A DNA stretch of 64,000 bases from NCBI GenBank assembly GCA_021604825.1, contig BQJS01000002.1, positions 1-64,000 on the forward strand. Direction: 5' to 3'. Position numbers and translations under genes: made by a program. Under the pieces are notes generated by a model. It was not told the origin of the DNA, searched no databases, and saw only the letters and a list, made by a program, of their open reading frames with translations. This document shows, one piece after another, positions 18,297 to 27,675 of the stretch. Positions within the stretch are counted from its first letter, which is position 1; every line of letters starts with the position of its first letter. This stretch comes from Phycisphaerae bacterium. Lineage in GTDB: Bacteria; Planctomycetota; Phycisphaerae; UBA1845.

Positions 18297-18370
18297 GTGC
18301 CACTGCTCTGTGAGCAGTGCTTTTAGAGTTCGTCGCCAACTGCCCAGCACTGCTCACAGAGCAGTGGCAC
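18297..18370. repeat. Perfect 25-bp inverted repeat between convergent genes
   Basis: Arms 18297-18321 and 18346-18370 are perfect reverse complements, separated by 24 bp. Each arm also folds on itself (CACTGCTC-TGT-GAGCAGTG), so the DNA can form either two small hairpins or one long one. It fills the gap between argS (plus) and the kinase gene (minus), where it could stop transcription from both sides. It looks like a REP-type doublet. Confidence 0.85.
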
Positions 18371-18380
18371 GGTTTCTCGA

Positions 18381-20879
18381 CTAACGTTGCTTCGTTGTCT
18401 CAGCCAAGTGTTTATACAGGCTCTGGTGCGGGTGGGGTTGCTGAGTGATTTCGATCGAGCGTTTCAGGCACTGTACGGCATCGTCTTTTTCGCCAGCGAG
18501 TTCATGGGCTTTTGCTTTTTGTTCCCAGGCGTCGGCTTCCATGCGGCGGTTGTCGTGCTTTTGGGCGAGTTTGAGGCGCTGGTCAATCGCTCCCAGTGCG
18601 GCGTCGGTTTTGCCCTCTTGCAGGTACATTTCTGCAAGGTGTTCGTAGACCATCGTTAAACCGTTCCAGAATTCGGTCCCGTTGAGGGCAGTTAATGCCT
18701 CGTCGAAACAGGCTTCAGCTTCGGCGTAGTCATTCATCAAACAAGCGCAGCGGCCCAGATTCATATGCGAGACGCCGATGTTCACGCGATCGCCGACTTC
18801 GTTGGCCAGTCCCAGCGCCCTTCGATAATACTCTGCCGCTTCTGCGTAACGCTGTTGTTTGAGAAGCACGCCGCCCATGCCGTTGTACGGCCATGCCAGC
18901 GAAACCACGTCGCGGTATTTCTTGTGAATGTCGATCGCCCGCGCGAAGGCTCGCTCGGCTTCCTCAAAATGCTTCAAGCGCATCAGCACGAACCCGAGAT
19001 TGCCTTCGTACTTCGCCGTGTCGGAATGCTGTTCCAACTCGACCGTCAGGTCCCGCGCTTTCTCAAGGAATTCGTACGCCGATGTGTATTCACCCTGGTA
19101 ATAATACATCACGCCCAAGTTGCCGAGCGCCTCAGCCACCCTTCGTTGATCGCCATCGTGTCGGGCTGCCACTTCTTCGCGGCGATGAAACTCGAGCGCC
19201 CGGTCGTAGTCGCCGGTTCGCGCGTAAGCCGCACCGATCAGACTCACCGCGTCGATGTATTGGCTGTCGATCGCCAGCGCCTCGTTGCACAGTTCTATCG
19301 CCATCGAATAACGGGCGTCTGCGTAGGCCAATCGCGCTTTGATGAATTTCTCATGGGCCTCGAGATTATCGGTGCCAGCCGTATGAACTTTACCGCCCGA
19401 TCGGACACTGCGGTGGGCTCCGATCGCTTCGATCACCTGGGCGGCAAGCTGATCCTCCAAACTGAACAAGTCTTCGACATTTCCCACAATATCGGCGGAC
19501 ATGTTGGGGACCGCCGTGTCCGTTCGGCTGACCGATCGGGCGATGATTCGCAATTTGTCACCGGTGCGCTGATACGTCCCGACGATCACGGTCGCGGCAC
19601 CGAGCATTTCAGCCGATGCCAGCAGGCGATTTTCATCGTGTACTTCTGCGGCGGTTCCTTGCTCCTGCCCGAGCAACTTCGACAGCCCGTGCCGATCAAC
19701 CACGTGCATACCGTCAAGGTCGAGAAGCCGTGCGCTAAGAAACTCGGCGACGGCTTCGCCAATCCAATCGTCCGAAGGCTGCCTCGACATGTTTTCAAAC
19801 GTCGAGACGACCACGCCGCTCGGTAACGACGCGTCCGCAGACTGCGGAACCAATGCAGTCACATCGACCCCACTGCGGAGCGCCTCGCTGAGCTTTTCAG
19901 CATTTTCAAACCGATGCTCCGGGCGCTTGGCCAGGCACACTTCAATGACGTTGCGAAGCCAGCCGGGTGCGGATCGCGTGATGTCCTCGGGCCAAATGAC
20001 CGGGTCGTGTTTGTGGCGATTGGATAACTCGATAACGCCCGACCCGCGGAATGGCGGTTTGCCGCAGAGCAGGTGATACATGCTTGCCCCGAGGCTGTAG
20101 AGATCGGCGCGGTGGGTAAGGTGGTTGTCGCCGTCGAATTGCTCGGGGGCCATGTAGTACGGCGTACCGAGAATCTGCCCGTCGCAGGTGAGGGCCATGT
20201 CGCCTTCGATGCCCTTGATTTTCACCAATCCGAGATCGGTGATTTTCGCGATGCCGTTGGCCCCCAGCATGATGTTGCTTGGTTTGATATCGCGGTGAAT
20301 CAATTCCGACGCGTGAATTGCCGTGAGGCCGTTGGCGATTTGGACGCCGACCTCGACGACCTGCTGCCAGCACATCGCCCCCACCGCATTGAGCATTTTT
20401 CGCAGGTTTTCGCCCTCGATGTATTCCATAGCGAAGTACCAGGTGTCGTCCACACAGTCGCAATCGAGGACTTTGGCGACGTTCTGGTGGGCGACGAGCG
20501 CTCCAGCCCGGGCTTCTGCTTGCAGGCGGGCGGTGGCCAATTCGCGCCATTCATCGTGGCTGACGATGATTTTCAAGATGCAGATTTGGTCGAGGTGGCA
20601 GTGGTGGGCGAGCAGAATTCGACCTTGGGCACCCGAAGCGATTGCCCGAATGATGCGGTACCGGTCCGATCGGACCTTGGGCCAAGCCTCGCCAGCCGCG
20701 TCGAAGAGCGCCGCTTGCTCGCGCCAAGTGCTTCCGTCTTGAATCTGGCGAGGAGACGCGAACGAAAACTTGCAGGATTCACACGTGACCAGATCCTTGT
20801 CGGTGGCGCTGGGCAGGGCGTCGTGACCTTGGCAATGCGGGCATGTCCATCTCGTTTCGAGCATTTTTTGTTTCGCCAT
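18381..20879 (-). CDS. Ser/Thr protein kinase with zinc ribbon, FlgO/TolB-like domain and TPR repeats
   Basis: Domains in order: a zinc ribbon (Cys13, 16, 33, 36); a Hanks-type kinase domain (about 74-345) with glycine loop SGAQGRI, Lys103, HRD at 195-197, DLG in place of DFG at 215-217 and APE at 244-246; a FlgO/CsgG-like domain (about 365-500, starting VVVSTFENMSRQPSDDWIGEAVAEFLSAR is the region); then about eight TPR units to residue 820. No membrane span is seen, so it is probably cytoplasmic. The start is set at ATG 20879, just before the ribbon. An upstream in-frame ATG at 20984 would add 35 residues unlike the family. Kinase residues are intact, so it should be active; the target is unknown. 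Confidence 0.88.
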   Translation of the reverse strand: MAKQKMLETRWTCPHCQGHDALPSATDKDLVTCESCKFSFASPRQIQDGSTWREQAALFDAAGEAWPKVRSDRYRIIRAIASGAQGRILLAHHCHLDQICILKIIVSHDEWRELATARLQAEARAGALVAHQNVAKVLDCDCVDDTWYFAMEYIEGENLRKMLNAVGAMCWQQVVEVGVQIANGLTAIHASELIHRDIKPSNIMLGANGIAKITDLGLVKIKGIEGDMALTCDGQILGTPYYMAPEQFDGDNHLTHRADLYSLGASMYHLLCGKPPFRGSGVIELSNRHKHDPVIWPEDITRSAPGWLRNVIEVCLAKRPEHRFENAEKLSEALRSGVDVTALVPQSADASLPSGVVVSTFENMSRQPSDDWIGEAVAEFLSARLLDLDGMHVVDRHGLSKLLGQEQGTAAEVHDENRLLASAEMLGAATVIVGTYQRTGDKLRIIARSVSRTDTAVPNMSADIVGNVEDLFSLEDQLAAQVIEAIGAHRSVRSGGKVHTAGTDNLEAHEKFIKARLAYADARYSMAIELCNEALAIDSQYIDAVSLIGAAYARTGDYDRALEFHRREEVAARHDGDQRRVAEALGNLGVMYYYQGEYTSAYEFLEKARDLTVELEQHSDTAKYEGNLGFVLMRLKHFEEAERAFARAIDIHKKYRDVVSLAWPYNGMGGVLLKQQRYAEAAEYYRRALGLANEVGDRVNIGVSHMNLGRCACLMNDYAEAEACFDEALTALNGTEFWNGLTMVYEHLAEMYLQEGKTDAALGAIDQRLKLAQKHDNRRMEADAWEQKAKAHELAGEKDDAVQCLKRSIEITQQPHPHQSLYKHLAETTKQR

Positions 20880-21233
20880 GTTCGACCCGATTGGTTCAGC
20901 CTCCCGCGTTCGCTTGGGAACCATGGCAATCATATCACAGACGTGTGAATTCCACTCCTTCATTTTGAAGGGTTCGGACCCCAATTTCAGTTTAACCTAT
21001 ATCTTGTGTGGTTCGCGCTCGCTGTTACATCTTGTTGGAGAAGGTTGTGTTGGACACCGTAAAGGCGTTCGGCGCATGCGTTGTGGCGCGTTTCTATTTC
21101 ACAAGTTGTTGAGAAATGTTGACCAATTCCTTTGTCCTCTCCCGATGAATCCGTTACAAAGACATACTGATAACTGGCGATTGGATGCGCCGTTATCAAA
21201 CCCGTTTCAAACCCAACCGAATTGAAAAGTACG
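20880..21233. other. Divergent intergenic region
   Basis: This 354-bp gap lies between the kinase gene (minus) and the small exported-protein gene (plus). It must hold both promoters. Nothing else stands out: no long palindrome, no RNA gene, and no good ribosome binding site for another frame. Confidence 0.4.
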
Positions 21234-21803
21234 ATGGACGAACGAACACGGATGTTCCGAGTTTTGAGCAGTCTTGCCGTCGCGATGGTGGGCGGTGGTG
21301 GGATGCTATTCTGGCTCGAGCCCGAGTCAGGAATCACCATCACCCTGACGCCAGCCCAATATGCCCATGACGCTGTGGCTGCCTGCCCGACCTTGGCTCA
21401 ACAGTGGCGGGGTGTGACCATCGTACCCATTGAACCGCTTTCTCAGAGTCGCACGCTCACCGCAGTCGGTCAGCGCGAAGATCTGCATTTCCTGGTGATG
21501 CCCGATGGGGCGGTTGTAGCCCAGAAACTCTGGGTTTCGCAGTCAAATTGGGGTACTCAGGATCGTCCAAGCGACCCGTCGATCATCCGTGTGGGTATGC
21601 ATATTCAAGCAGAAGGTGGGCAAATCGGATCTGACCAGTTTGAAGGGTTGCGGGCACTTTGGACCACGCTCAACGACCGTATTGGCCATTCCGGCGGTGC
21701 GATTCCATTGAATCTGAAGTTTGCGGGTGCGGATCGTTACGAAGGGTTGGGGGACTCAATCTCAGCCGACCTGCTCGATTCTCAAGATCAAGCCAAAGGG
21801 TAA
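21234..21803 (+). CDS. Exported protein resembling a degenerate N-acetylmuramoyl-L-alanine amidase
   Basis: This is a 189-residue protein with an N-terminal membrane/signal segment (VLSSLAVAMVGGGGMLFW). The middle shows the order expected of an amidase_2/PGRP fold: a strand WRGVTIVPIEP, LHFLVMPDGAVVAQKLW, a strand IIRVGMHIQAE, and the helix QFEGLRALWTTLNDR. The His-His of the first zinc strand and the later His/Cys ligands are missing. I infer a catalytically dead, possibly peptidoglycan-binding relative of the amidase encoded at 27676. It could instead be an unrelated fold. A TTG at 21222 is an alternative start. Confidence 0.55.
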   Translation: MDERTRMFRVLSSLAVAMVGGGGMLFWLEPESGITITLTPAQYAHDAVAACPTLAQQWRGVTIVPIEPLSQSRTLTAVGQREDLHFLVMPDGAVVAQKLWVSQSNWGTQDRPSDPSIIRVGMHIQAEGGQIGSDQFEGLRALWTTLNDRIGHSGGAIPLNLKFAGADRYEGLGDSISADLLDSQDQAKG

Positions 21804-22007
21804 AGATCAAGCCAAAAGGTAACTGCGCCCGACTGTCCTCGCTCTATCCAAAATCGGATATTTCAGCGTCGGGATGGAGGTGTACGCTATCTGACGCGCC
21901 TTGGTGTCGTGTTACATGAACTTCATGCGCGTACCGTCTTTGGGCGGTATTGTAAGGTTGTCAGGAAACGATGGTCAGGCAATAAGCTGCCCGACTCTCA
22001 ATCCGGT

Positions 22008-22295
22008 CTAGGCGAACAGGTCGACTCGATCACCCAAGCCAGGGTGCGAAGCCGCTTGTCGCTCAGCCCGTTCGAGCTCGTTGCCCGTCGAAACTTCCCG
22101 CTGCTCTGTAAACCGCTCGAAGTCGGCTGGTGTTACAGCTCGCGAAGTCTCTGTCTGGTCCCTTGATCCCTGGGGCCGCACCCACATGGGAGCTGCACCC
22201 GCGTCGTCAGGGAACGATGCCACTTGACGGTCTGTCTGCTTAGTCTGTTCGTGTGCGGCGGGGACTGCCCCCACTGAGTTCACTAACCCTACCAT
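22008..22295 (-). CDS. Small hydrophilic protein of unknown function
   Basis: The ATG at 22295 follows an exceptionally strong purine tract (GAGGAGAGGAGGAG, then AACG). This strongly supports a real 95-residue gene even though the frame continues upstream. The product is polar and rich in Gln, Glu, Arg and Ala, with no membrane segment, and has a predicted helical C-terminal half (TPADFERFTEQRE). I do not recognise it. It is divergent from the coiled-coil ATPase gene that begins 281 bp away. Confidence 0.6.
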   Translation of the reverse strand: MVGLVNSVGAVPAAHEQTKQTDRQVASFPDDAGAAPMWVRPQGSRDQTETSRAVTPADFERFTEQREVSTGNELERAERQAASHPGLGDRVDLFA

Positions 22296-22576
22296 CGTTC
22301 TCCTCCTCTCCTCATTCAGATGGGCTATGTCAGCCCAAACATACGCTTCCTTAATTGAAATAAGATATCCACCGCCGCTGCGCACCAATGTTTCTCAAAA
22401 ACCCGGAATCAATCTAGGACCGCATAACGCCTGAGAGTAGCCCTCAGGTGCCCGAAAAGCCCGATAACTCCAGTCGCAACGGGTAGGTTCCGATATTAAA
22501 CGCGAGTACCGCCATTCTGCGCCGGTTGTGATGATCGGTCGTCGATTCTGTTATTTCGCGGTCGAAGGAGCCGTCC

Positions 22577-25500
22577 ATGGATTCCACGTATTTCGAAACG
22601 TTTGGTTTGAACCGTCCTCCGTTTGAGGAAACGACCAGCGCTGAGTTCTTCCACGCAAACGCATCATGCAATCGCATGATTCACGCCGTGAAAGAGCAGC
22701 TTAGTAGCGGTGGGGTGTCGCTCATCAAAGGGGCCAATGGCTGTGGTAAGAGCATTCTTGCCCAGGCGCTGGTCGCGCGGTTCAAGTCGCAGGCGCGAAT
22801 TCTCTCGCTATCGGTTCCACCTCCTGGCCACAACGTGCAAGGGCCGCCTGTAGGCCAGTCGGACATCGGTGGCACGTCGCACCGCGGCATCGAGCAGGTG
22901 GCTGGCGAGATCGTGGACATCATTGCGGATGCGACGGACAAGAAGTGTGCGGTGATTGTGGATCAAGCGCAGCACCTTTCCGCGGACGATCTCGTTTCCC
23001 TTCAAGAACACATCAACTCTGCCAGCGAGCGGGGTTTGAAGCTATCGGTTGTGCTCATTGGCAGTGAGGCCATCGAAGCCGTCCTTCGTTCAGACGAACT
23101 CAAATCGTTTACCAGTGCCGTCAAGCGACTTGGCGAGCTGACCGCCATGAATGCAGCTGAAACGGAAAGCTACATCGCAAGTCGCCTGAGCGTCGCCGGT
23201 GCCAAGAGCAACAAAATATTTGCGCGAAAAGCCGTTCGACGTATCGCAGACATGACCGGTGGTGTGCCAAGAAAAGTCAATGATCTGGCCAAGAAAACCA
23301 TGCACCAAGCCGCCAGCAAAAAACAAAACAACGTCACGGCGTCTGCGGTCGCCACGTGCGCCGCAGCCAGCGCGCCTGAGGAATCCGAAGACATGTCGCA
23401 GGTTCAAGACACCTCCAACAAAATAAGCACAGGCAAGATGAGCACAGGCAAAGTTGAAGCGATGGTCAAACAACTTCAAGATGCCTTGGTCAAGACCCCT
23501 GTGACCGTCGGTGGAGACGGGGGCATGAATCACGCTGCCGACGATGTTTCGTATACGCTCAAAGAGCTGGCAGAGAGCGCCGGTGAAGCGGATGCTCGTG
23601 CGTCAAAGCTAAACGCAGCGATCCAGCACGCGGAAGAAACGCATGGTCAGCTGGTGGACTTTGCGGAAGCCCTCACGCGTATCGGGTCGTCTACGGACGA
23701 ACGCATCGAACTGTTGCTGACGAGTCTCGAGTCTGCTCAGCAGATTCATGAAGAACTGCAGCACATTGGCGATCAGGCCCAGGGATTGATTGACGAGTCG
23801 AGAAATGTCGTCGGTGAAGAGCACGACAAGATGCTCGCCCAACTGGATGAACTGACTTGCCGGCGTGAAGAGTTGTCGAGCGTCATCGATCAATTCAAAC
23901 ACGAGCAGGACGAGGCGCTGCTGGATGCGCGGCGCGAAGTTGAAGAGAAGGTCGCGACCATTCGCGAGGAGATGGACGGCGCGCGCGGCGAATCCAAGCG
24001 CGTGCTCGCAGAAGCAGAACATACGCTGAAACGTACAGAGCGAAATCTGAAGGACACGTCGAATCTTGGTGAGCAGGTCGAGCAGACGCTAAACGACGCC
24101 CGACACTTGGAGGGGCAGCTGGCCAAGACGTTCGCGCAGATTCGCCAGGATCTTTCAACCCATCGTGAAAACGCGGCGGCGGCGACCACCGCGCATGAGG
24201 AATGTCGCCAAGCAGCGATAGAAGCCCGCAAGATTGCCGAGGATTCCACCGCGAGCGCTCAGAAGCTCATGGCGCTTGAAGAACAGGCCAAAGCGCAACA
24301 GGAGAGTCTCGAAGGCGCCATCGAAAACGCCGCCACGACCGCGGATCAGATCGACAAGCGCATTGATGACAAGAGAAGGGACGTCGAGGATCGCCAGGAA
24401 ACCATTCACGATGGCATCCGCCAAGCCGGCGAAGGCATTCAGGAGCGGTTGGCGGGAGGCATCAAAGAAGTCAGTCGGCTAACCGACGAAGCCACCGACA
24501 AGATCAGCCACGCCGCTTGCGCGATCGACGAGCAAAAGTCCGATTCGGTCAACGCGATCAAGTCGGCTGGGGAGAAGATCAGCGCGTCGATTCGCGAGTC
24601 GCGCGACGACGCCATGGTCGCGATTCAAACCACGGGCCAGCAGATCGAGGCACGCATCGCAGACAGTATCCGTCGCTACGAGCAACTCGTGGTTGCCGAA
24701 GAAGCTGCGGCCAAGCGCGCCGAAGAAACCTCGGCGCACGCCACGGCGATGATGAATCGTGTCAGCCAAAGTGAAGCAAAGCTAGCCGAAACACAGCAGT
24801 CCATTCTGAATATCGAGGCACTGGCGGCAGAGACATTGGCGTCGGTCCAGTCGAGACTCAAGACCATGCAGGATTCGGTGGACGTCATCGTCGACAGCGG
24901 TGCGTCGCGAGCCAAGACCATGCTCGATGAATCGTTGGCAGCGTTTCAAGATGAAGCCTTGGGAATCTCCGAATCGCTTCGCAACTCAGCCACCGATATT
25001 CAAGGCAAGATGCAGGCGCAGGCGCTTGAAGTTCAATCGACCTTTGAAGACAAGAGGCAATCCGCCCAGGAAATCATCGATCAGTTCACGATGTCGGTTG
25101 ACGAACTCGCCTTGAGCAAGATCACGGATGCACGCGAAACGGTTGGTTTAATTGCCACCGAAGCGAAAGCCGCGCTCGAACAGCAGAAGATCGACCTCGT
25201 TAAAGACGTCGACGCGCACGCAGCGAATTGCGATGTACGCATGACCGAGCTGGCCCAAGACCGGACCAATCAGATCGGCCACCAGATTCAAGAGCAAGGT
25301 GGCATCGCCATCTCCGCGATCCAGAAGACGGCGACCACTTCCGCCGAGAACCTGAAGAATCTCTCACTCGAGATCGACAAGAAGTCCCGTGCTGCCCTCG
25401 TGACGGTCGAGGATACGGCGATCTCAACCTCCGAGCAGGCTGAAAAGCGCGTGAACCATGCAGCGCTGGCAGCCGCCAAAGCCATTCAAGACAAGATCGC

Positions 25501-26734
25501 CAGTGCCACGGAAACGGTAACAATCCTGGATGAGGCCATCGTCAGCGGTAACGACATGGTGGCCCATGCCGACGAACGCCGCGAGAAGATCAACCAATTG
25601 ATCCAGGAAGTCTGGGCACTGACCAACACCACCGATCACCGAGCCCGTTCGCTCGAAGCCCTTTCTACGAAGGCCAAGGCGTGCGAAGAAAATATCGGTT
25701 CGCTCGTCGATCAAGCCGCCTCGCGCATTGTGGCCCTTCAGGAGCAGAACCAGTTGGCCGACCAGAACGGCGCAACCCTCTCGTCACAGCATGATCAGGT
25801 CGAAACGCTGTCGGATGAATTGACGAAGCAGTTGACGGTGGCCAAGACGCTGCACGGCGAGCTGAACGAAGCGAACGCGGCTGGCAAGCAGATCGAGGCA
25901 AGCATGGCCGCCCACGCGGAAGAAATTCAAGACTTGGTCGCAACTGCCAACGCCATCGTCAAAACGATTCGCGAAGACGACGAGCGGGCTGCCCAGATTA
26001 GTGCGAGCGTCAAACATTCCGGGGGCATCGCAGAGAACGTCGAGAAGCGTCTCAACGAATTGCAGCAGTCGTTGGCAGACCCGATCAGTACGATCAAGAA
26101 CGCCCGCGCTCAAGCCGACGAACTCAACGAACTGTGCCTCGCGGTGAAGCGCATCTTTAGAGGTGTTTCGCAAGCAAGTCTCGATGCCAACGAACGCATC
26201 AAAATGATGGGCAAGATGCTCAGCGCGTCGCATAAGACGGCTGAGACCATGAAGCAGTGGGTAACCGAAGCCGAGCATTCACGCGAACGACTCGAAGCGG
26301 CGATCCAATCGACCCCGTCGATCAACGACACGCACCCACCGACGATGATGCCGGACGCCATGGACCTCGTTGACAGCATTCCATCGCCTGCCGGGGCGAA
26401 TGATTTGGCGGCTGTGACGAGGGTTGCAAAGTCGGCTCCGATCGAGCCACCCGCGCGACAGTCGTCCAACGGGCGATCCGCAAAGGCAGTCGCAACATCG
26501 AAGCCGAAGACCATTAAATTCGAAGGTCCCGAAGACTCAGATCTGGAGGAACGATTTGAGCCAGCAAGCTCGGTGAAACGGGCCAACCAAACGTCGGTCG
26601 CGACCATTCAAAAGGCATCATCAGGCGATGGGAATGCAAGTTCCGAGGAGCCCAAGAAGCGAAACCGACTCAGCCCGGAAGACGTCCGTAGCCTCATCGA
26701 AGCAGCAAAGGGCAAGTCGTCGGCGGTTGGCTGA
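22577..26734 (+). CDS. ExeA/GspA-type AAA+ ATPase fused to a giant coiled coil
   Basis: The first 270 residues are an ExeA-like ATPase: the opening YFETFGLNRPPFEETT, Walker A GANGCGKS (52-59), a Walker B-like VIVDQAQHLS in which Gln replaces the usual Glu, and the end GGVPRKVNDLAKKTMHQA. From about residue 320 to 1220 the protein is almost unbroken helix with Ala/Glu/Gln/Lys heptads and no prolines of note. It ends in a disordered, charged tail of about 160 residues. Unlike ExeA there is no membrane span or peptidoglycan-binding domain. Total length is 1385. AAGGAG six bases before ATG fixes the start. Role unknown; an architectural, SMC- or filament-like function is possible. Confidence 0.85.
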   Translation: MDSTYFETFGLNRPPFEETTSAEFFHANASCNRMIHAVKEQLSSGGVSLIKGANGCGKSILAQALVARFKSQARILSLSVPPPGHNVQGPPVGQSDIGGTSHRGIEQVAGEIVDIIADATDKKCAVIVDQAQHLSADDLVSLQEHINSASERGLKLSVVLIGSEAIEAVLRSDELKSFTSAVKRLGELTAMNAAETESYIASRLSVAGAKSNKIFARKAVRRIADMTGGVPRKVNDLAKKTMHQAASKKQNNVTASAVATCAAASAPEESEDMSQVQDTSNKISTGKMSTGKVEAMVKQLQDALVKTPVTVGGDGGMNHAADDVSYTLKELAESAGEADARASKLNAAIQHAEETHGQLVDFAEALTRIGSSTDERIELLLTSLESAQQIHEELQHIGDQAQGLIDESRNVVGEEHDKMLAQLDELTCRREELSSVIDQFKHEQDEALLDARREVEEKVATIREEMDGARGESKRVLAEAEHTLKRTERNLKDTSNLGEQVEQTLNDARHLEGQLAKTFAQIRQDLSTHRENAAAATTAHEECRQAAIEARKIAEDSTASAQKLMALEEQAKAQQESLEGAIENAATTADQIDKRIDDKRRDVEDRQETIHDGIRQAGEGIQERLAGGIKEVSRLTDEATDKISHAACAIDEQKSDSVNAIKSAGEKISASIRESRDDAMVAIQTTGQQIEARIADSIRRYEQLVVAEEAAAKRAEETSAHATAMMNRVSQSEAKLAETQQSILNIEALAAETLASVQSRLKTMQDSVDVIVDSGASRAKTMLDESLAAFQDEALGISESLRNSATDIQGKMQAQALEVQSTFEDKRQSAQEIIDQFTMSVDELALSKITDARETVGLIATEAKAALEQQKIDLVKDVDAHAANCDVRMTELAQDRTNQIGHQIQEQGGIAISAIQKTATTSAENLKNLSLEIDKKSRAALVTVEDTAISTSEQAEKRVNHAALAAAKAIQDKIASATETVTILDEAIVSGNDMVAHADERREKINQLIQEVWALTNTTDHRARSLEALSTKAKACEENIGSLVDQAASRIVALQEQNQLADQNGATLSSQHDQVETLSDELTKQLTVAKTLHGELNEANAAGKQIEASMAAHAEEIQDLVATANAIVKTIREDDERAAQISASVKHSGGIAENVEKRLNELQQSLADPISTIKNARAQADELNELCLAVKRIFRGVSQASLDANERIKMMGKMLSASHKTAETMKQWVTEAEHSRERLEAAIQSTPSINDTHPPTMMPDAMDLVDSIPSPAGANDLAAVTRVAKSAPIEPPARQSSNGRSAKAVATSKPKTIKFEGPEDSDLEERFEPASSVKRANQTSVATIQKASSGDGNASSEEPKKRNRLSPEDVRSLIEAAKGKSSAVG

Positions 26735-27140
26735 TACGGCGGCTGAACGCAAGCGGGCTCGCATTGCATTCTGCTGGAGCAGCTTAAGTTCGAACATACG
26801 TTCAGACAAAGCTAATGCACCAACGCCGTCATTCCCGCGCAAGCGGGAATCCAGGAGAACGCGAAGCCAGCCATGCTGAATCCGCGATCCCAGGGACGAC
26901 AGGAATAGCGCTACGCCTGAATTGAAATCGCTAGATCCCGTTCGTATGACGAACACCGGTTGATCGGGGAGCGTCTATGTAACGCATTTGCATTCCGACG
27001 TTTGGGCACGCGCAACTCCAAGTCTTTTTATTTGCTGGTATCGCTCGTGCGGAATGGCGTGTGGAATTGCGGCTGAGGTTATGACGACACTGCGTGGCGA
27101 CACGTCTGGGTGGCCATACGTCTGGGAGTGGTGGTCGAGT
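26735..27140. other. Intergenic stretch containing a REP-like hairpin
   Basis: This 406-bp gap follows the coiled-coil gene. It holds a palindromic repeat at 26827-26855 and a degenerate partner up to about 26910. The rest shows no supported gene or RNA. Confidence 0.45.
26827..26855. repeat. REP-like hairpin, ATTCCCGC family
   Basis: ATTCCCGC (26831-26838) and GCGGGAAT (26843-26850) form a perfect 8-bp stem with a GCAA loop, flanked by GTC and CCAGG. The same unit appears as full doublets at 29270-29348 and 52461-52540. Here the second half (around 26884-26908) is too degraded to call. Confidence 0.75.
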
Positions 27141-27389
27141 CTACTCGAAATCTGAGTCCGATTCTGAGCACAGTACGGAGAGGTCTTGGTCGATGCGACG
27201 TAGCATCTTGTCGATGCTCGTGGATTCGTCGTAGCCATTGGTATGGATTGCTCGTCGCAGGCGCATGACTTTCGCCCAACGAAGATCAGGGATGGCACTC
27301 AAGCGATCTTTCCAAAATGCCAGTTCGTCTTCATCGATGTTTTGACGCAATTTTGCGCCTTCTGGCTCTTCTTGATATGGCATCAACAT
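27141..27389 (-). CDS. FlgM-like anti-sigma factor family protein
   Basis: This 82-residue polar protein is preceded by AGGAGG and a six-base spacer, so it is very likely real. The central segment RLSAIPDLRWAKVMRLRRAI, followed by TNGYDESTSIDKMLRRI, matches the pattern of the FlgM sigma28-binding helices (DxR..KV..LR.AI..G.Y). FlgM holds the flagellar sigma factor inactive. No flagellar gene is in this window, so it may instead control another sigma factor. The match is by pattern only. Confidence 0.6.
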   Translation of the reverse strand: MLMPYQEEPEGAKLRQNIDEDELAFWKDRLSAIPDLRWAKVMRLRRAIHTNGYDESTSIDKMLRRIDQDLSVLCSESDSDFE

Positions 27390-27675
27390 CAACTCCCTCC
27401 TATGGTCCGGCCCGCTTTTACGTGCCTTTGGGGGAAACTCATCACTCCATCATTCTCTGGTTGTATTATCGTTCAATAGTGGCGTTCAACTGTACGCAAA
27501 ACCGACCAACGGGCCTCGCATGATGCGTTGGCGCGGGAGGCAAAAATTCGGATGGTCGCATTCTGGTCGTCGTGCCGATATGCTTCTAAAGGCGGATTTG
27601 CCGGGCCGATTTGATCTCACGACGTTGATGGTAAACGAGCCAAGATAGGCGATTGTTTTGTTGAAGGATTCAAGC

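Noticed and set aside
18765..19826. Long plus-strand frame (353 codons) opposite the kinase gene
   Set aside because: It is the complement of the TPR region, has no ribosome binding site and low-complexity, Arg/His-rich wording; the minus-strand protein has clear domains.
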